A DNA stretch of 37,035 nucleotides from an uncultured Helcococcus sp. (GTDB lineage: Bacteria > Bacillota > Clostridia > Tissierellales > Peptoniphilaceae), in assembly GCF_946998255.1 (NCBI RefSeq), contig NZ_CAMPYN010000004.1, positions 1 through 37,035 of the forward strand, read 5' to 3'. Below the pieces are notes generated by a model. The model did no database searches, was not told the origin of the DNA, and worked only from the letters and a program-made list of their open reading frames with translations. Shown in pieces: positions 8,525 to 19,800 of the stretch. Numbering within the stretch: position 1 is the first letter of the stretch; each line of letters opens with the position of its first letter. The position numbers and the translations under genes are program-made.

Positions 8525-9233
8525 TTTTTTTCTCCTTTTTGTCTAATATTACCATCAATATAAATGTAACTAAAGAAACTCCTCCTATAGCCATCATTAT
8601 GTATTCAAATGATGAAAAAACTAATTTTTGACTAGGAATGGTCTCATTCATATCATAAGGCAATTGCTTTCCGGTCACTAATAATCTATGTGAGTTTATA
8701 TATACAGGAGTACAGGTTCTTAGAGTAATATATTTTTCCCCTTTTTGAGGCTCAATAAAATGCTCTAGCTCATTTATTGGAGAAACTGTCTTTGTATCAA
8801 AGACTTCATACTTTTCAACTCCTTCTTTGGTCTTGATGTAGAAAATATCTCCATTATCAAGTTTATCTAAATTTATAAAAAGAGTTGAATTGTTACTTCC
8901 ATTATGAGATGTGACAATAACATTCACATTTTCTTTATCTTCTAAGCTTCCTGATCCTTCAATGATACCAGCTCCGGTGGAAATTGCAGCTTCTGAAGTT
9001 CCTGTAAAAACAGGTACCTTTATATCTACAGAAGGGATCAACAAGACCCCTTCCATATTTAATAAAAGTTCACTTATATCAGTTGTGTTTTTTCTTTCTA
9101 TATCAAAATATCCTTCGATTATCTCTTCTCTTTTAGCAGATTCAACAAACCTTTGAGAAATCACAGTATATGAGGTAAAAAGAAATACTAACAATAGTAA
9201 TATTTTAGAAAATGTTGAAATAAACTTTTTCAA
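8514..9233 (-). CDS. Class C (pilin-polymerising) sortase, second copy
   Basis: A transpeptidase of 239 residues that links pilin subunits through the pilin-motif lysine. An N-terminal membrane segment (11-26) and a C-terminal one (about 209-230) flank the catalytic core. His110 is in TSHNG, Cys174 in TLRTCTP and Arg183 in SHRLLVTGK. The TLRTCTP and SHR blocks and the C-terminal helix define class C. The usual GHRG is TSHNG here, and the regulatory lid motif DPF/DPW is not visible before the core. It starts at TTG one base after the stop of the LPTTG pilin gene, with only a weak purine stretch upstream, suggesting coupled, low-level translation. It is closely related to the sortase encoded at 11216-11956. 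Confidence 0.92.
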   Translation of the reverse strand: MKKFISTFSKILLLLVFLFTSYTVISQRFVESAKREEIIEGYFDIERKNTTDISELLLNMEGVLLIPSVDIKVPVFTGTSEAAISTGAGIIEGSGSLEDKENVNVIVTSHNGSNNSTLFINLDKLDNGDIFYIKTKEGVEKYEVFDTKTVSPINELEHFIEPQKGEKYITLRTCTPVYINSHRLLVTGKQLPYDMNETIPSQKLVFSSFEYIMMAIGGVSLVTFILMVILDKKEKKSEE

Positions 9234-9234
9234 T

Positions 9235-11229
9235 TTATCTTACTTCTTTTCTATTTCTTGATACTGTGTATGCAATTACAGAAATTACAACTACTGCTAA
9301 TAATATACCTACTGTCATTACCATTTGTTCTGTACCAGTTGTTGGTAGGTCAGGTGTTCTGTTGTTTTTAATATTGTCTAAAACTCCAACTGTGTGAGTA
9401 TCTTCTTTAACAGTTATTTCAGTTACTGGATCAACAGGTAGTCTATATCCTTTTGGAGCCTTAGTTTCAACTAATTTATAAGTACCTTTTCTTAAACCAT
9501 TTACTTTTATAAGTCCTTCTTCACCTGAAACTAGTGTTAAAGCATCTTCTTCATTTTCACTAAATACTGCTTCAAATACTTTTTCAGCTTCATCTACGAC
9601 TTGTTTTTCACCTGTATAATATAAAGTGTTTCCTTGTTCATCTTCCTTAGTTAAGATGAATTCAGCACCTTCTAATGCTTCAGGAGCGATACTTGAACCC
9701 CATAAACCATCATTAACTTTCTTTACTACAAAACCGTAAGTTGTAAATTCTTCTTCGTCCTTATCATGTCTATCTTTATTTTCACCATTAGGATCGTTGT
9801 TAAAGGTTAATTTAACTTCGTTAGAATAGTCTCCATTTGGAGTTACATCACCAGTGAACTCTGCTGAATATGTTACATTTAATTCTCTTGTAGCTGCAAC
9901 TTTATCAGATACCTTATTATCTTTTACTATAAAGTTAAGCTTGAAGCTGTTATTTCCATCTAAGGTAACTGTATAGTCTTCACCTTCTACTAGTACAGTT
10001 TCACCAGCTTTTACTTCAACTTCTAGTTTTCCTTGATCATTTAAGATAAATCTTGCATCAGATGTTTTTTCATTGTTTAATTGCAATTCATCAGTAAATT
10101 CAAATTTAGAATAATTTTTTATGTCATGAGGAACATCTAATTTTACATTAAAGTCCATTTTTTCTAAAACTGAGTAAGAAGATTTTTCTCCTTCAACTGT
10201 AGCTGTAGGATTTGTAAGAGTTTTATCGATTTCTGGTTTATCGTAGTTAGTATAAGCATTAAAGAATTCTTCATCGTCAACTTTTATATCACCATTAGCA
10301 TCTACTGTAAAACCTAATTTGTTGTGTTCGTTATTTTGAGCGAAACCTGAAACTAATAAATCACCAACATCTTCTCTTTTAGCGTCTACTTCTTCCAACA
10401 TACCATCTACTAGATTAGCTGTTTCTTGCTCTACAAAGTAGTAGTGTCCTTTTACTAGTCCTTCAACTGTTACTTTACCTTCAGCATCAGTAGTATAAAC
10501 TAAATCTTTATCCTCATTATCTTGAATTACTTTACCCTTACCTGCTTCACCAACATATAACTTAAAGTTAATTCCTTCTATAGGCTTAGCATCTGCGTCT
10601 CCTGTTCTTTGAACTAATTTAATTAAATCAAAGGTTAATTTTTGTGCTTCGTTTTTTGGATATAGAATAATAGTATCTTTTAGGTAACCATTTCCTTCTT
10701 CATTTGTTATTGGTAGTTGTACAGCCATTGGTCTAGCTTTTTGTTTTACCAAGGCAGAAGTCTTAGTTTCTACAATAACGTATAAATGATCTTTATTATT
10801 TTCTACATTTTCAAATAAGGCAACACCTTCATTATTTACTATAACTTCTTCACCAACTATTACTGCACCATATGGTAATTCTGTTCCAGCATTTACAGCT
10901 GTTTCAACTTCACCAGCTATTTCCATAGCATTTTTTTCAACTTTAGCTAAAGCAGTTTTTTCTATTTTATATAGGCTAAATCCAACATCACCAAATTTAG
11001 ATTTGTCCCATGCTGTAACTTCTTGTGGTAATTCTACTTCTTTACCTGTATTTTTGATGTTTAGTTCTTTTTCACCTTCATACATTAGTTTTCTAATTGC
11101 TAGGTTAACTGTTGCTTCAGCTTTACCTGTATTTTCAACATTGTTGGCAAATACATTACCTAATGGTAATACAAATAATAATACTGCTAATAAGATTGAG
11201 AAATATTTTTTAATATTATTTTTTCCCAT
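9235..11229 (-). CDS. Backbone-type pilin with YPK pilin motif and LPTTG signal
   Basis: A sortase-assembled pilin of 664 residues. The signal peptide ends near GNVFA. Domain D1 ends in ILYPKN, the pilin motif, whose Lys192 should attack the sortase acyl-intermediate. A central fimbrial D2 isopeptide-type domain (about 335-485) follows, then a CnaB-like D3 with E-box YKLVETKAPKGY (584-595), LPTTG (628-632), a membrane helix and a basic tail. The ATG at 11227-11229 is chosen because AAGGAG lies 10 nt upstream. An ATG eight codons earlier would bury that site. The gene overlaps the preceding sortase by 14 bp. It resembles the MPMTG pilin in layout but is clearly diverged, so it may be a second shaft subunit or a specialised minor pilin. 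Confidence 0.93.
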   Translation of the reverse strand: MGKNNIKKYFSILLAVLLFVLPLGNVFANNVENTGKAEATVNLAIRKLMYEGEKELNIKNTGKEVELPQEVTAWDKSKFGDVGFSLYKIEKTALAKVEKNAMEIAGEVETAVNAGTELPYGAVIVGEEVIVNNEGVALFENVENNKDHLYVIVETKTSALVKQKARPMAVQLPITNEEGNGYLKDTIILYPKNEAQKLTFDLIKLVQRTGDADAKPIEGINFKLYVGEAGKGKVIQDNEDKDLVYTTDAEGKVTVEGLVKGHYYFVEQETANLVDGMLEEVDAKREDVGDLLVSGFAQNNEHNKLGFTVDANGDIKVDDEEFFNAYTNYDKPEIDKTLTNPTATVEGEKSSYSVLEKMDFNVKLDVPHDIKNYSKFEFTDELQLNNEKTSDARFILNDQGKLEVEVKAGETVLVEGEDYTVTLDGNNSFKLNFIVKDNKVSDKVAATRELNVTYSAEFTGDVTPNGDYSNEVKLTFNNDPNGENKDRHDKDEEEFTTYGFVVKKVNDGLWGSSIAPEALEGAEFILTKEDEQGNTLYYTGEKQVVDEAEKVFEAVFSENEEDALTLVSGEEGLIKVNGLRKGTYKLVETKAPKGYRLPVDPVTEITVKEDTHTVGVLDNIKNNRTPDLPTTGTEQMVMTVGILLAVVVISVIAYTVSRNRKEVR

Positions 11230-11956
11230 TTTCTTTATTCTCCTTTTGGTCATCTTTTTTTATTATGCTTATAAGCAATAGGATTAAAGCAATTGTAGCA
11301 ATTGCCATAAGTCCTATTTCAAATAATGATAGGGTAAAACTTGAGTTGGGTATGGTTTCTACTTCTTCAATTAATTTACCTGTTGCTAAAAACCTGTGAC
11401 TATTGATCCCTATAGGTGTACAAGTCCTAAGTGTTACATAAGATTCATCAGCTTTTGGCTGAATAATTTTTTCAAACTCATTTATTGGACTGACATCCCT
11501 AGTGTCAAACACCTCATATTTATATATCTTGGAGTCCCTATTTTTTATATAAAAATGATCACCAGCTTTTAATTTAGGTACATTTATAAATAGGTCCTTT
11601 AATGAGTCCCCATTATGAGATGTGATGACACTATTGGAATTTTCATAAGGTATTAAATTACCTGTTCCAACTATAAGGCCTGCCCCTTCATTTAAGGCTG
11701 CCTCTCCAGCATTTGAAAACACCGCCATTTTAAGGTCTATGTCAGGTACATAAAGTACACCGATAGTCTCAAGTAAGGCCCTTTTTACAGAGAAAACATC
11801 ACCTTCATTTTTATCCTCTTGTATTTCAAAGTTTGACTCAAACTTTGATATCAATTCATTTTGTCTATTTCTTTCAGTCACTCTCATTTCAAAGATTGTA
11901 TACAAACAAATCGAGATGACTGTCAAAAATATTATTTTATCCAAATGTTTTCTCAA
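11216..11956 (-). CDS. Class C (pilin-polymerising) sortase, first copy
   Basis: A pilus sortase of 246 residues with a membrane segment at each end (about 8-24 and 211-231). Catalytic residues are His114 in ITSHNG, Cys179 in TLRTCTP and Arg188 in INSHRFLATGK. As in its neighbour at 8514, no DPF/DPW lid is visible and His sits in SHNG. The two share long matching blocks (KYEVFDT, VSPINE, TLRTCTP, INSHR), pointing to duplication. It starts at TTG with AGAGGT about 6 nt upstream, 38 bp after the MPMTG pilin gene, and its 3' end overlaps the LPTTG pilin start. Its likely substrate is the pilin just upstream, an inference from position. Confidence 0.92.
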   Translation of the reverse strand: MRKHLDKIIFLTVISICLYTIFEMRVTERNRQNELISKFESNFEIQEDKNEGDVFSVKRALLETIGVLYVPDIDLKMAVFSNAGEAALNEGAGLIVGTGNLIPYENSNSVITSHNGDSLKDLFINVPKLKAGDHFYIKNRDSKIYKYEVFDTRDVSPINEFEKIIQPKADESYVTLRTCTPIGINSHRFLATGKLIEEVETIPNSSFTLSLFEIGLMAIATIALILLLISIIKKDDQKENKENGKK

Positions 11957-11994
11957 ATTTTACCTCTATCTAATCAATTAAAATCTAATTAATT

Positions 11995-13836
11995 TTAAGC
12001 TTGTTCTTTATTTCTTTTTGAAATTACAAATCCAACTACAGTCAATGCTGCAAGTCCAGCAATTACTAGGACTGTTTTTTCTGTACCTGTCATAGGCATG
12101 TCAGGAGATTTTTCGTTTATAATTTCTGTTTCAGAAACTGTCCATTCACTTTGTCCTTCTTCTTTATCACTTACTGTAAATTCTGTAGTAGGATTTGTTG
12201 GTAAGTTATAACCTACAGGAGCCTTGATTTCTTCTGCTACATATGAACCAGCTTTTAGACCTTCAATAACTACACTACCATCTTCACCTGTTGTATAAAC
12301 AGTAGCTTCATTTTTGTCTGCTACCCATTCTACCTTGTTATCAGATTTCTTTAGGTATTCTACGCCGTTTTCACCTTGTCTATATATCTTAAACTCAGCA
12401 CCTGAAAGGTTTTCTTTAGCTATACCTGTATTAAATAAACCTTGACCTTTTTTAACTAGTTTATGTGAATAAGTAAATACTTCTTCATTATCTTTTTCTT
12501 TACCAGTTTCAGTATTATTATCAAAGTTTAGTTCAACGGTGTTATTTACTGGTTTTCCAAATTCTACTTGGTCATTTATAGTTGCTTTATATGTTACAGT
12601 TAATTGTTTACCAGCAAAAGCAGCTAAATTAGCTGGAGTAAAGTCTAATTGGTATCCACCATCAATTTCACTCACTTGATAATCAGTACCTTTAGTTAAA
12701 CCTTCTATATTAATTGAGTTAACATCAACAGTTAAAGCCTTATCAGCTTTATCTGTGAAATTGAATGTTTTATATGATGTTATATTGTGTGGAACATCTA
12801 CTGTAACTTTATAAGAAATTTCATCACCAATATTGTATGATTTTACTGGTCTTTCATCGGTAGCTTCTTTTTTAATAGTTGGTTTTTCGTAGTTTATTAC
12901 TTGTTTTCCTTCAGCTAATAATGATCCTTCAGGATAAACTATAGAACCATCATTTTTATATTCAAATGTTAACTTGTTAGTTGCTTCATTTACTACTTCT
13001 TGGTTTAGTAAAACTTTGTTTGCTTGACCTTCAATTAAATCAGCATCTGCTACTGAAGATTCTACAAAATAGTATGATCCAACTTCTAAGCCATTTACAG
13101 AGATTTTACCTTCACCATTAGTTACTAAATCTTTTTGGTTTACTTTTGTACCTTGTCCAGGTAGTCCCTTATAAAGGTCAAATTTTGCACCTTCATATGC
13201 TTTAGAGTCTGCTTCACCATTTCTTAAAACATATTTTACAAGTTCTTGTGTTTTTTCTTCTACCTTATTTTTAGGATATAGGTGTACTTCATCTAAATAT
13301 CCATTAGCTTCATCATTGTTTAATGGTAGAGATATGAACATTGCTTTAGCTTTTTGAGTAACTGTTGAAGATGATAAAGTTTCTACTACTACATATCGTC
13401 CTTCTTCTAAGTTCTCAAATGACACTAAACCATTTTCATCAACGGTTAGTTGATCATTGACTTTTGTTGCTCCATAAGCTGTATTATCTTTTTCTACAGC
13501 ATCAGCTATAGCTTGTGGGTTGTTATCTGCTAAATTAGACTCTAAAACTTTTTCTTTATCTAATTTAAATATACTAAATCCAACTTCACCATTCTTTGAT
13601 TTATCCCATACTTTAGCTTCAGTACCAAAGTCTGAAATATTCATTTCCTTACCAGTATTTTTCTTCTCAATATATTGTCCTTCTTCGTTAGAATTCATAT
13701 ATTGTAACTTGTGGATTGTTAATTTTGTTGTGTGATTTGCTAGATTTTGATTTGCAGCAAAAACTGTTGAACTAGCTGTTATTATCATAAGTAGTGATAA
13801 TACTAGAGCATAAAGCCTATTTAATTTTGTTTTCAT
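11995..13836 (-). CDS. Backbone-type pilin with YPK pilin motif and MPMTG signal
   Basis: A pilin of 613 residues, directly after the giant adhesin gene and therefore a good candidate for the main shaft subunit. The signal peptide ends at STVFA (about 27). D1 includes KVWDKSKNGEVGF and ends in HLYPKN with the linking Lys189. A D2 isopeptide-type domain spans about 315-440. A CnaB-like D3 carries the E-box YVAEEIKAPVGY (532-543). MPMTG (580-584) precedes the membrane helix and a KRNKEQA tail. Met replaces Leu in the sorting motif. AAGGAG lies 8 nt before the ATG, and the gene overlaps the adhesin gene by 20 bp, indicating coupled translation. Internal Lys-Asn/Asp isopeptide bonds are expected from the family but were not traced residue by residue. 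Confidence 0.93.
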   Translation of the reverse strand: MKTKLNRLYALVLSLLMIITASSTVFAANQNLANHTTKLTIHKLQYMNSNEEGQYIEKKNTGKEMNISDFGTEAKVWDKSKNGEVGFSIFKLDKEKVLESNLADNNPQAIADAVEKDNTAYGATKVNDQLTVDENGLVSFENLEEGRYVVVETLSSSTVTQKAKAMFISLPLNNDEANGYLDEVHLYPKNKVEEKTQELVKYVLRNGEADSKAYEGAKFDLYKGLPGQGTKVNQKDLVTNGEGKISVNGLEVGSYYFVESSVADADLIEGQANKVLLNQEVVNEATNKLTFEYKNDGSIVYPEGSLLAEGKQVINYEKPTIKKEATDERPVKSYNIGDEISYKVTVDVPHNITSYKTFNFTDKADKALTVDVNSINIEGLTKGTDYQVSEIDGGYQLDFTPANLAAFAGKQLTVTYKATINDQVEFGKPVNNTVELNFDNNTETGKEKDNEEVFTYSHKLVKKGQGLFNTGIAKENLSGAEFKIYRQGENGVEYLKKSDNKVEWVADKNEATVYTTGEDGSVVIEGLKAGSYVAEEIKAPVGYNLPTNPTTEFTVSDKEEGQSEWTVSETEIINEKSPDMPMTGTEKTVLVIAGLAALTVVGFVISKRNKEQA

Positions 13837-16800
13837 AGATTTTTCTCCTTATTGAATCTTTTTTATTTATATATAAAGCAACAAATAGCATACTTGTTAA
13901 AGCTAATAGATAGCTTATAGTGTTGTGGGTACCTGTGACTGGCATTATAGGACGATATACATTTTTGAAGTTAATATCTTCATTTAGACCACTTATTTCA
14001 GTAATTAATTTACCTTGGCCACCATCACTTACCTCAACTTCGAATTCATATACCTTATCATCATATTTGATAGTATTTTCATTACCAGCTTTTTCTAGGA
14101 CCCTATACTTGTGTGTTCCTATATCATCTAAGGTATATTGAATAGGTTCAAACACAATCTCACCCTTATCATTGTTTCTTGCAGTTTGGATTATTTTGTC
14201 ATCTTCCATAATCATAAATTCAAACTCGTAATCCTTGATATCCTTACCTACAAGAGTTTTATTAGCTTTTATTTCTAATTGGCCATTTGCAGAATAGATG
14301 TTAGTTAAAGAAATTACATTTTCTTTGTCTGTAATCGTTTCTGTTGTCTTGGAATCTTGACCTAAAGTATATCCAGCTGATTCTTCTTCAACTACTTCTA
14401 CAATTGCACCTTCAGGCAATTGTTTAATAGTTATTGTTTCACCAGCAGATATGTCAAGACTTTCACCATCTTTTATGGTTCCTGATTTGGTGTCAGATTC
14501 CCAATGATAAGCACTTGTTAGAGCTTGTCTATCTTTATCAGATAGACTTACAACTAGAGTAAATTTATCAAGTCTTTCAGTTCCAACTACTGTCTTAGAT
14601 ACCTTTAGATCATATGAATCTATATTAGTATTATCTTCAGGCTCATATATGTTTGTAAATGCAGGTCCATCATTATCGTATTCGACTTTTATGTCTAATC
14701 TTCCTGTTTTATTATCTGTAGCTGTAACTTTAACTATTTCTTCATGAGTATCATATTTTATATTTGGAAGATTACCTTTTATTTCTCTAATATAGTAGGT
14801 GTATTCACCCGGCTCATCTAAAGAAATTGCATTGAAGTTAATCTCTCCAAATTGATCATTTCTAACTTTTTCGATTAAGTTTTTATCCTTATCTAACAAT
14901 TCAAATTCAAATTGTCCACTTTGAAGTTCAGCATTTTCTAAAATCTTCTTAGCCTTTAAGTTAAATGATCCACTTGCCTCATATGAATACTTGTTTGTAA
15001 CAACAGATTTAACATCTACTCCTTTTATAGTTCCAGATTCATTACTTATATTTTCTAAAGTATAGTTGTCAGGAAGGTTGATTTCTTTAATTTCGTAGTT
15101 TGTACCATATTTTAGATTTTCAATGGTATGACTTTCACCATTCTTTAATGTAATGGTTTCATCATAACCATTTGGAGATTCTTCTCCTCCATTAAAACTT
15201 ACCACTATAGTAAAGTCGATGTCTTTAGCATCTGTTCCTGTAACTTCTTTAGATATAGTTAAGTCGTTTTTCTTTGTTGTATTGTTGAATACAGCTTGAG
15301 TTTTGCCTTCTGGATAGATTACTTCTGATTTTAGAGAATAACCATTTTCATCTCTGCTTACTCTTATAACAACTTTTTCTTCATGAGTGTCGTATTCAAT
15401 TGCAGGATCCTGACCAACAACTTCTTGTATATAGTAAGTCTCTTCATAGAATTCATTTTCTTGATAGTAATAATAATCGTCCTCAAAAATACGATTAGCA
15501 AAACTAAAGGAACCATCTTCTAGAGAAACGGCTGTATCAACTACTTCCCTATCTTCATTTAATAAATTGAATTTGAATCCTTTTGAACCCTGTCCATCCA
15601 GATATTTCTTACCTTGGATTTTTGCTTCTGTAGAGTAAGGTTTATGTTCATTTACAAACTTAGCAATAGATTCTGTATTAGACTTTATCTCCCCGCTAGT
15701 ATTTTCTTCACTTACTAAAACCCAGCCATCTTCTTTCTCTTCATATACTTCATAAGTGATACCTGATGGAAGATTTTCTATTGTTACCTTTTGTCCAGGT
15801 ATTAGCTCTATTTCAAACTCACCATCTACTATATCTATGTTATTATTATCTGGTTCCCAAACAGCATAAAGGGTTTCTTTATATCCTGTAGAAAATATAT
15901 TTTTGTTGTCTGAAATAATATCTCCATCAGGATATCTAGACCAACCTTTAAATTTATAACCTAACCTAGTTGGACTTGGTAATTTTACAGGTTCATCTTC
16001 TTTAGCAATTATATCTTTATAGGTCTGGATGCCTCCATTTGCATCGAAGCTAATTATATAATTAATAGGTGTCCACTGAGCAAAGAAGCTTACATCACTT
16101 AACTCAACATTATCTTGAAGATTTTGTATGAATGTATTTCCTGGTTGATATTGGCCAAAGTCATAGTCATAATAACCTTCAAATACATATTTTAGTCCAT
16201 CTTTGTTAGTAATCTCTCTAACAAGATCAGGCAATACAATTTCTTCACCTGGATTAGCGATTATGGGTTTGATTTCCTCACCACCACCTCGATTTGTATC
16301 ATAAAAGTTTATTTTATAATTCAACCTTTTCCATGTTGACTCTAAGTATACATGTGGATTATTTATACTTGAAAATCTAGATGTGTCAATCCTATCTCCT
16401 ATATTGTAATCTCCGTAATAAGTTATACGGTTAGGCGTTGCCCCATCATAAGATAGCAATTTAAAGTTTACTAAACCTAGTGTAATACCATCATTTTTTA
16501 CAGTATAATATTCTTTTCCATTTACTGTTTTTTTAGCCAAATGACTAGGTTTTGGTATAACAAAGTTATCACCCATTTCTAAGGTTCTTTCTTCCTTGTT
16601 ATATATATTGCTATATGCATCCGGTAAATCAATTTCTGGTGAATAAGAAAATCTCTTATAAATCATCTTATATCTTAGTTTATATGGCTTACCTCCAAGC
16701 CTATATGTTCCAGTAGGATCGCCTGTTAGATTTTGAAGTTCAATAGCTGTATATCTTTTAGTCTCATCATTTATATTAATCCATTGATTAGCATCCGGAT

Positions 16801-19800
16801 TGTAATTATTTCTATTTTCTAATCCTGCTTCAGTGTTTAATTTTGTTTTTGGACCAAGAGTTATTTTCTTCAAACTGTGAAGATATGATAGCATTGAACT
16901 TTGACCGGTCATATTAGACATATCAAATCCTGATAAGTCTAGCTCTTCTAAAGAATGCATATTATCAAATATGGCAGCAAAATTTTCCACTTTTGAAGTC
17001 TTGAAACTTGATAAGTTTAATGTTTTTAATGACTCTACTCTTTGGAACATTTCGTCCATTCTTTTCATATTACTTGTATCAAGCGTCTCTAGACCAATTA
17101 ATTCTACTAACTCTTTATTTCCTCTAAACATCTCCCTGAATATTTCAGTATCTGATGTATCTAGATTAGTTACATCTATTCTTTTAGCGTGAGTTGGTTT
17201 ATCTCCACGATTAGAATCACTGCTTGAATCATTCCCAAAACCTGGAATGCCTTCTTCTGCAAAAACTCCACCGATAGATCTTCCACCTTTAACATTTTTC
17301 TCTATAGATAAAGAATCATATTTTTCATGTACCCACGGAACATTTTCGCTTACATGCCTATAAGCTAAAAATTCATACTCACCTATACTTATCACACCTG
17401 CATCACTGCCTGTAGGTCTAATAACTAGATGACCATTATCATATATCTCCCAAGTGATTCCATGACTTCCATTTTCATTGTCTATTGTTCCACTTTTTAC
17501 AACACGATTATCCGTTGTAATATATCCCTTACTTAAGGCATATGGAGCATCTGATGCTGCAGCTTCTACAGTGCTTGGTGTAAATAGATTTATCACACTA
17601 TCCAATACATTTCTAAAGATGTTATTAGATGACTCTTTATCATTATCTACGTTAGATTCGTTTGATTCTTGATCATTAATATATGATCTTTTTATATCAA
17701 GTTTTCCTTTAGGTAAAAGATCCTTATCACCCTTTAGTCTTACCTTAAATTTAAAAATCTTATTAGGATCACCATAACCTCTTATTTCTTTTTGAATACT
17801 TAGTGAACCATCTTTATATTTGTTTACAAATATAGGTAGACTTGGATCATTTTTTATATCATCCGTTTTCAAATCTTTAGCATTGGATTCAAAGGATAAA
17901 GTTCCATCTTTATTGTCTATGACCCTAACTGTATATTCTATACTACTATCGTCATAAACCATGTCTTGGTTGTCACCAGCTAATTCTTTAATAGTAAATG
18001 TTTTAGTTTTATTTATATCAGTCTCATAAAATTTAAGTTTAAAACTAATCTTACCATTTTCATCATTTTTACTTTGAGCTAGTTCTTTTCCTTCTTCATC
18101 ATATATAGCAAAAGTAAATTCATCCTTTTTAATTTCAAAATTATTTTGAATGAACTTCCAAGCCTTTAATTCAAGCTCACCTTCTGCCTTATATTCATTG
18201 ATAAAGTTAGGATTACCATCAATATATTCTAATTTTTTATCTAAGTATCTTGGACTAGCTGATATGGTTCCATCGCCATTATCTACTAAATCCACAGTAA
18301 ACTCATATTGACTCTCGTCATATTTTGTTATACCTTTTGCTCCTAGATTTCTTTCAACTAAAATATAATTAAATTCTTTACCAATATCTTCATGAGTGTA
18401 TTCTATTGCTGCAAAGTTTATCTTTCCATCACTAGAGTTTCTACCTGAAGATACAATATTGCCAGTAGCTTTATCTTTTATGTCAAATAGGAATTCACCA
18501 GGTATCAAGTCTCTTCCTTTAAGGGTTTTACTTGCATCCAGTCTCAATTCTCCTTTTGAAGTATAGATATTTACTGCTTTAACTTCTTTTTCTTCCCCAG
18601 CTTGAATAGTACCTTGAATATTTTCAGAGTTTCTATTATCAAACTTGTATCCTTGAGGTATATCTGTTTCTACTAGTTCATATTGGTAGTCAGAGTTAAC
18701 TTTTTCAATCACTACTTTTTCATTAGAATTAAATTCAATAAGTCCACCATTAGAACTTACGGTTCCTTCACTTATCTCTTCTTCAGTTTCCTTGTTATAT
18801 TTAACAAATTTAAATCTTGAGTTAAATATTTCTCCATCCGGTTTTCTTAAGAAGAATTCAAAAGTAAAGTTTTGGTCTTTATTACTTTCTAACTTATTTG
18901 TGATTTCTTTAGTTATATTTAAATTTCCATAAGGAGTATATTTATTTGTGATATTGAAATCTTTTATATCACTTACATATCCATTAACATACTTTTCTTT
19001 TATGGTATAAGTTATTTCTTCACCATTTTCGTATTTGAAAAGATTATCAAACTTAAATTTCCATTGACCATTTGAGTCAGGCCTTACAGTTTTTGTAATA
19101 TATCTAACTCCATTTTTATAAAGCATAATTTCTATACTTTCAGGTCTAGTAATTTCGTTTTGGTCATCCCATTTCTTTTCACCTTCAATTACAACAAGTT
19201 CTGGATTATGTTTATTTTTAGTATTATATTTAATACCATTTTTTATATCTTCGCCAGGACCTGGTATAAAGTTGTAACCTTCTACATAATCTTCTTTTAA
19301 TGAATATATTATCTTATTTCCATCTTTGTCTTGGTATGGTAGGTTTTCAAAAACACCCTTCCATTCATTATCATTAGATAATACCAAGGATTTTTCTGTA
19401 TCTACTCCATTTGCTAAAAGACGAATGGTTACTGAATCTGTTCTTTTACCATCTCTATCATTAAAGTCATCCCACTCTTTAGTTACTTCTATATTGTGTG
19501 GTTTTAGACCAACTTTAACATAGTCTTGTCTGATAAGTTCAACTTTTTGAGAACTGTCACCTTCAGAAGCTGTTGATGCTAACACGCTAATGTTGTTATA
19601 GGCATGAGCACCACCGTTTAGGCCCTCTTCAGTCTCATTTTCTTTAAGGTCAGTGTCATACCATTTAGATTCTTCACCGACTTTTGCCAGGTCTTTAACC
19701 ATAGGTGCACTCATATTTATAATGAAGGAAATCTCTTCAAGTTCATTTAAAACAAAGTCATTTCCTTCAGTATCTTTTCTAGCATCTACAGCTATTGCTG

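Noticed and set aside
11230..11253. LPTTG pilin start eight codons upstream
   Set aside because: The AAGGAG that serves the ATG at 11229 would be internal, and the signal peptide begins properly at MGKNN.
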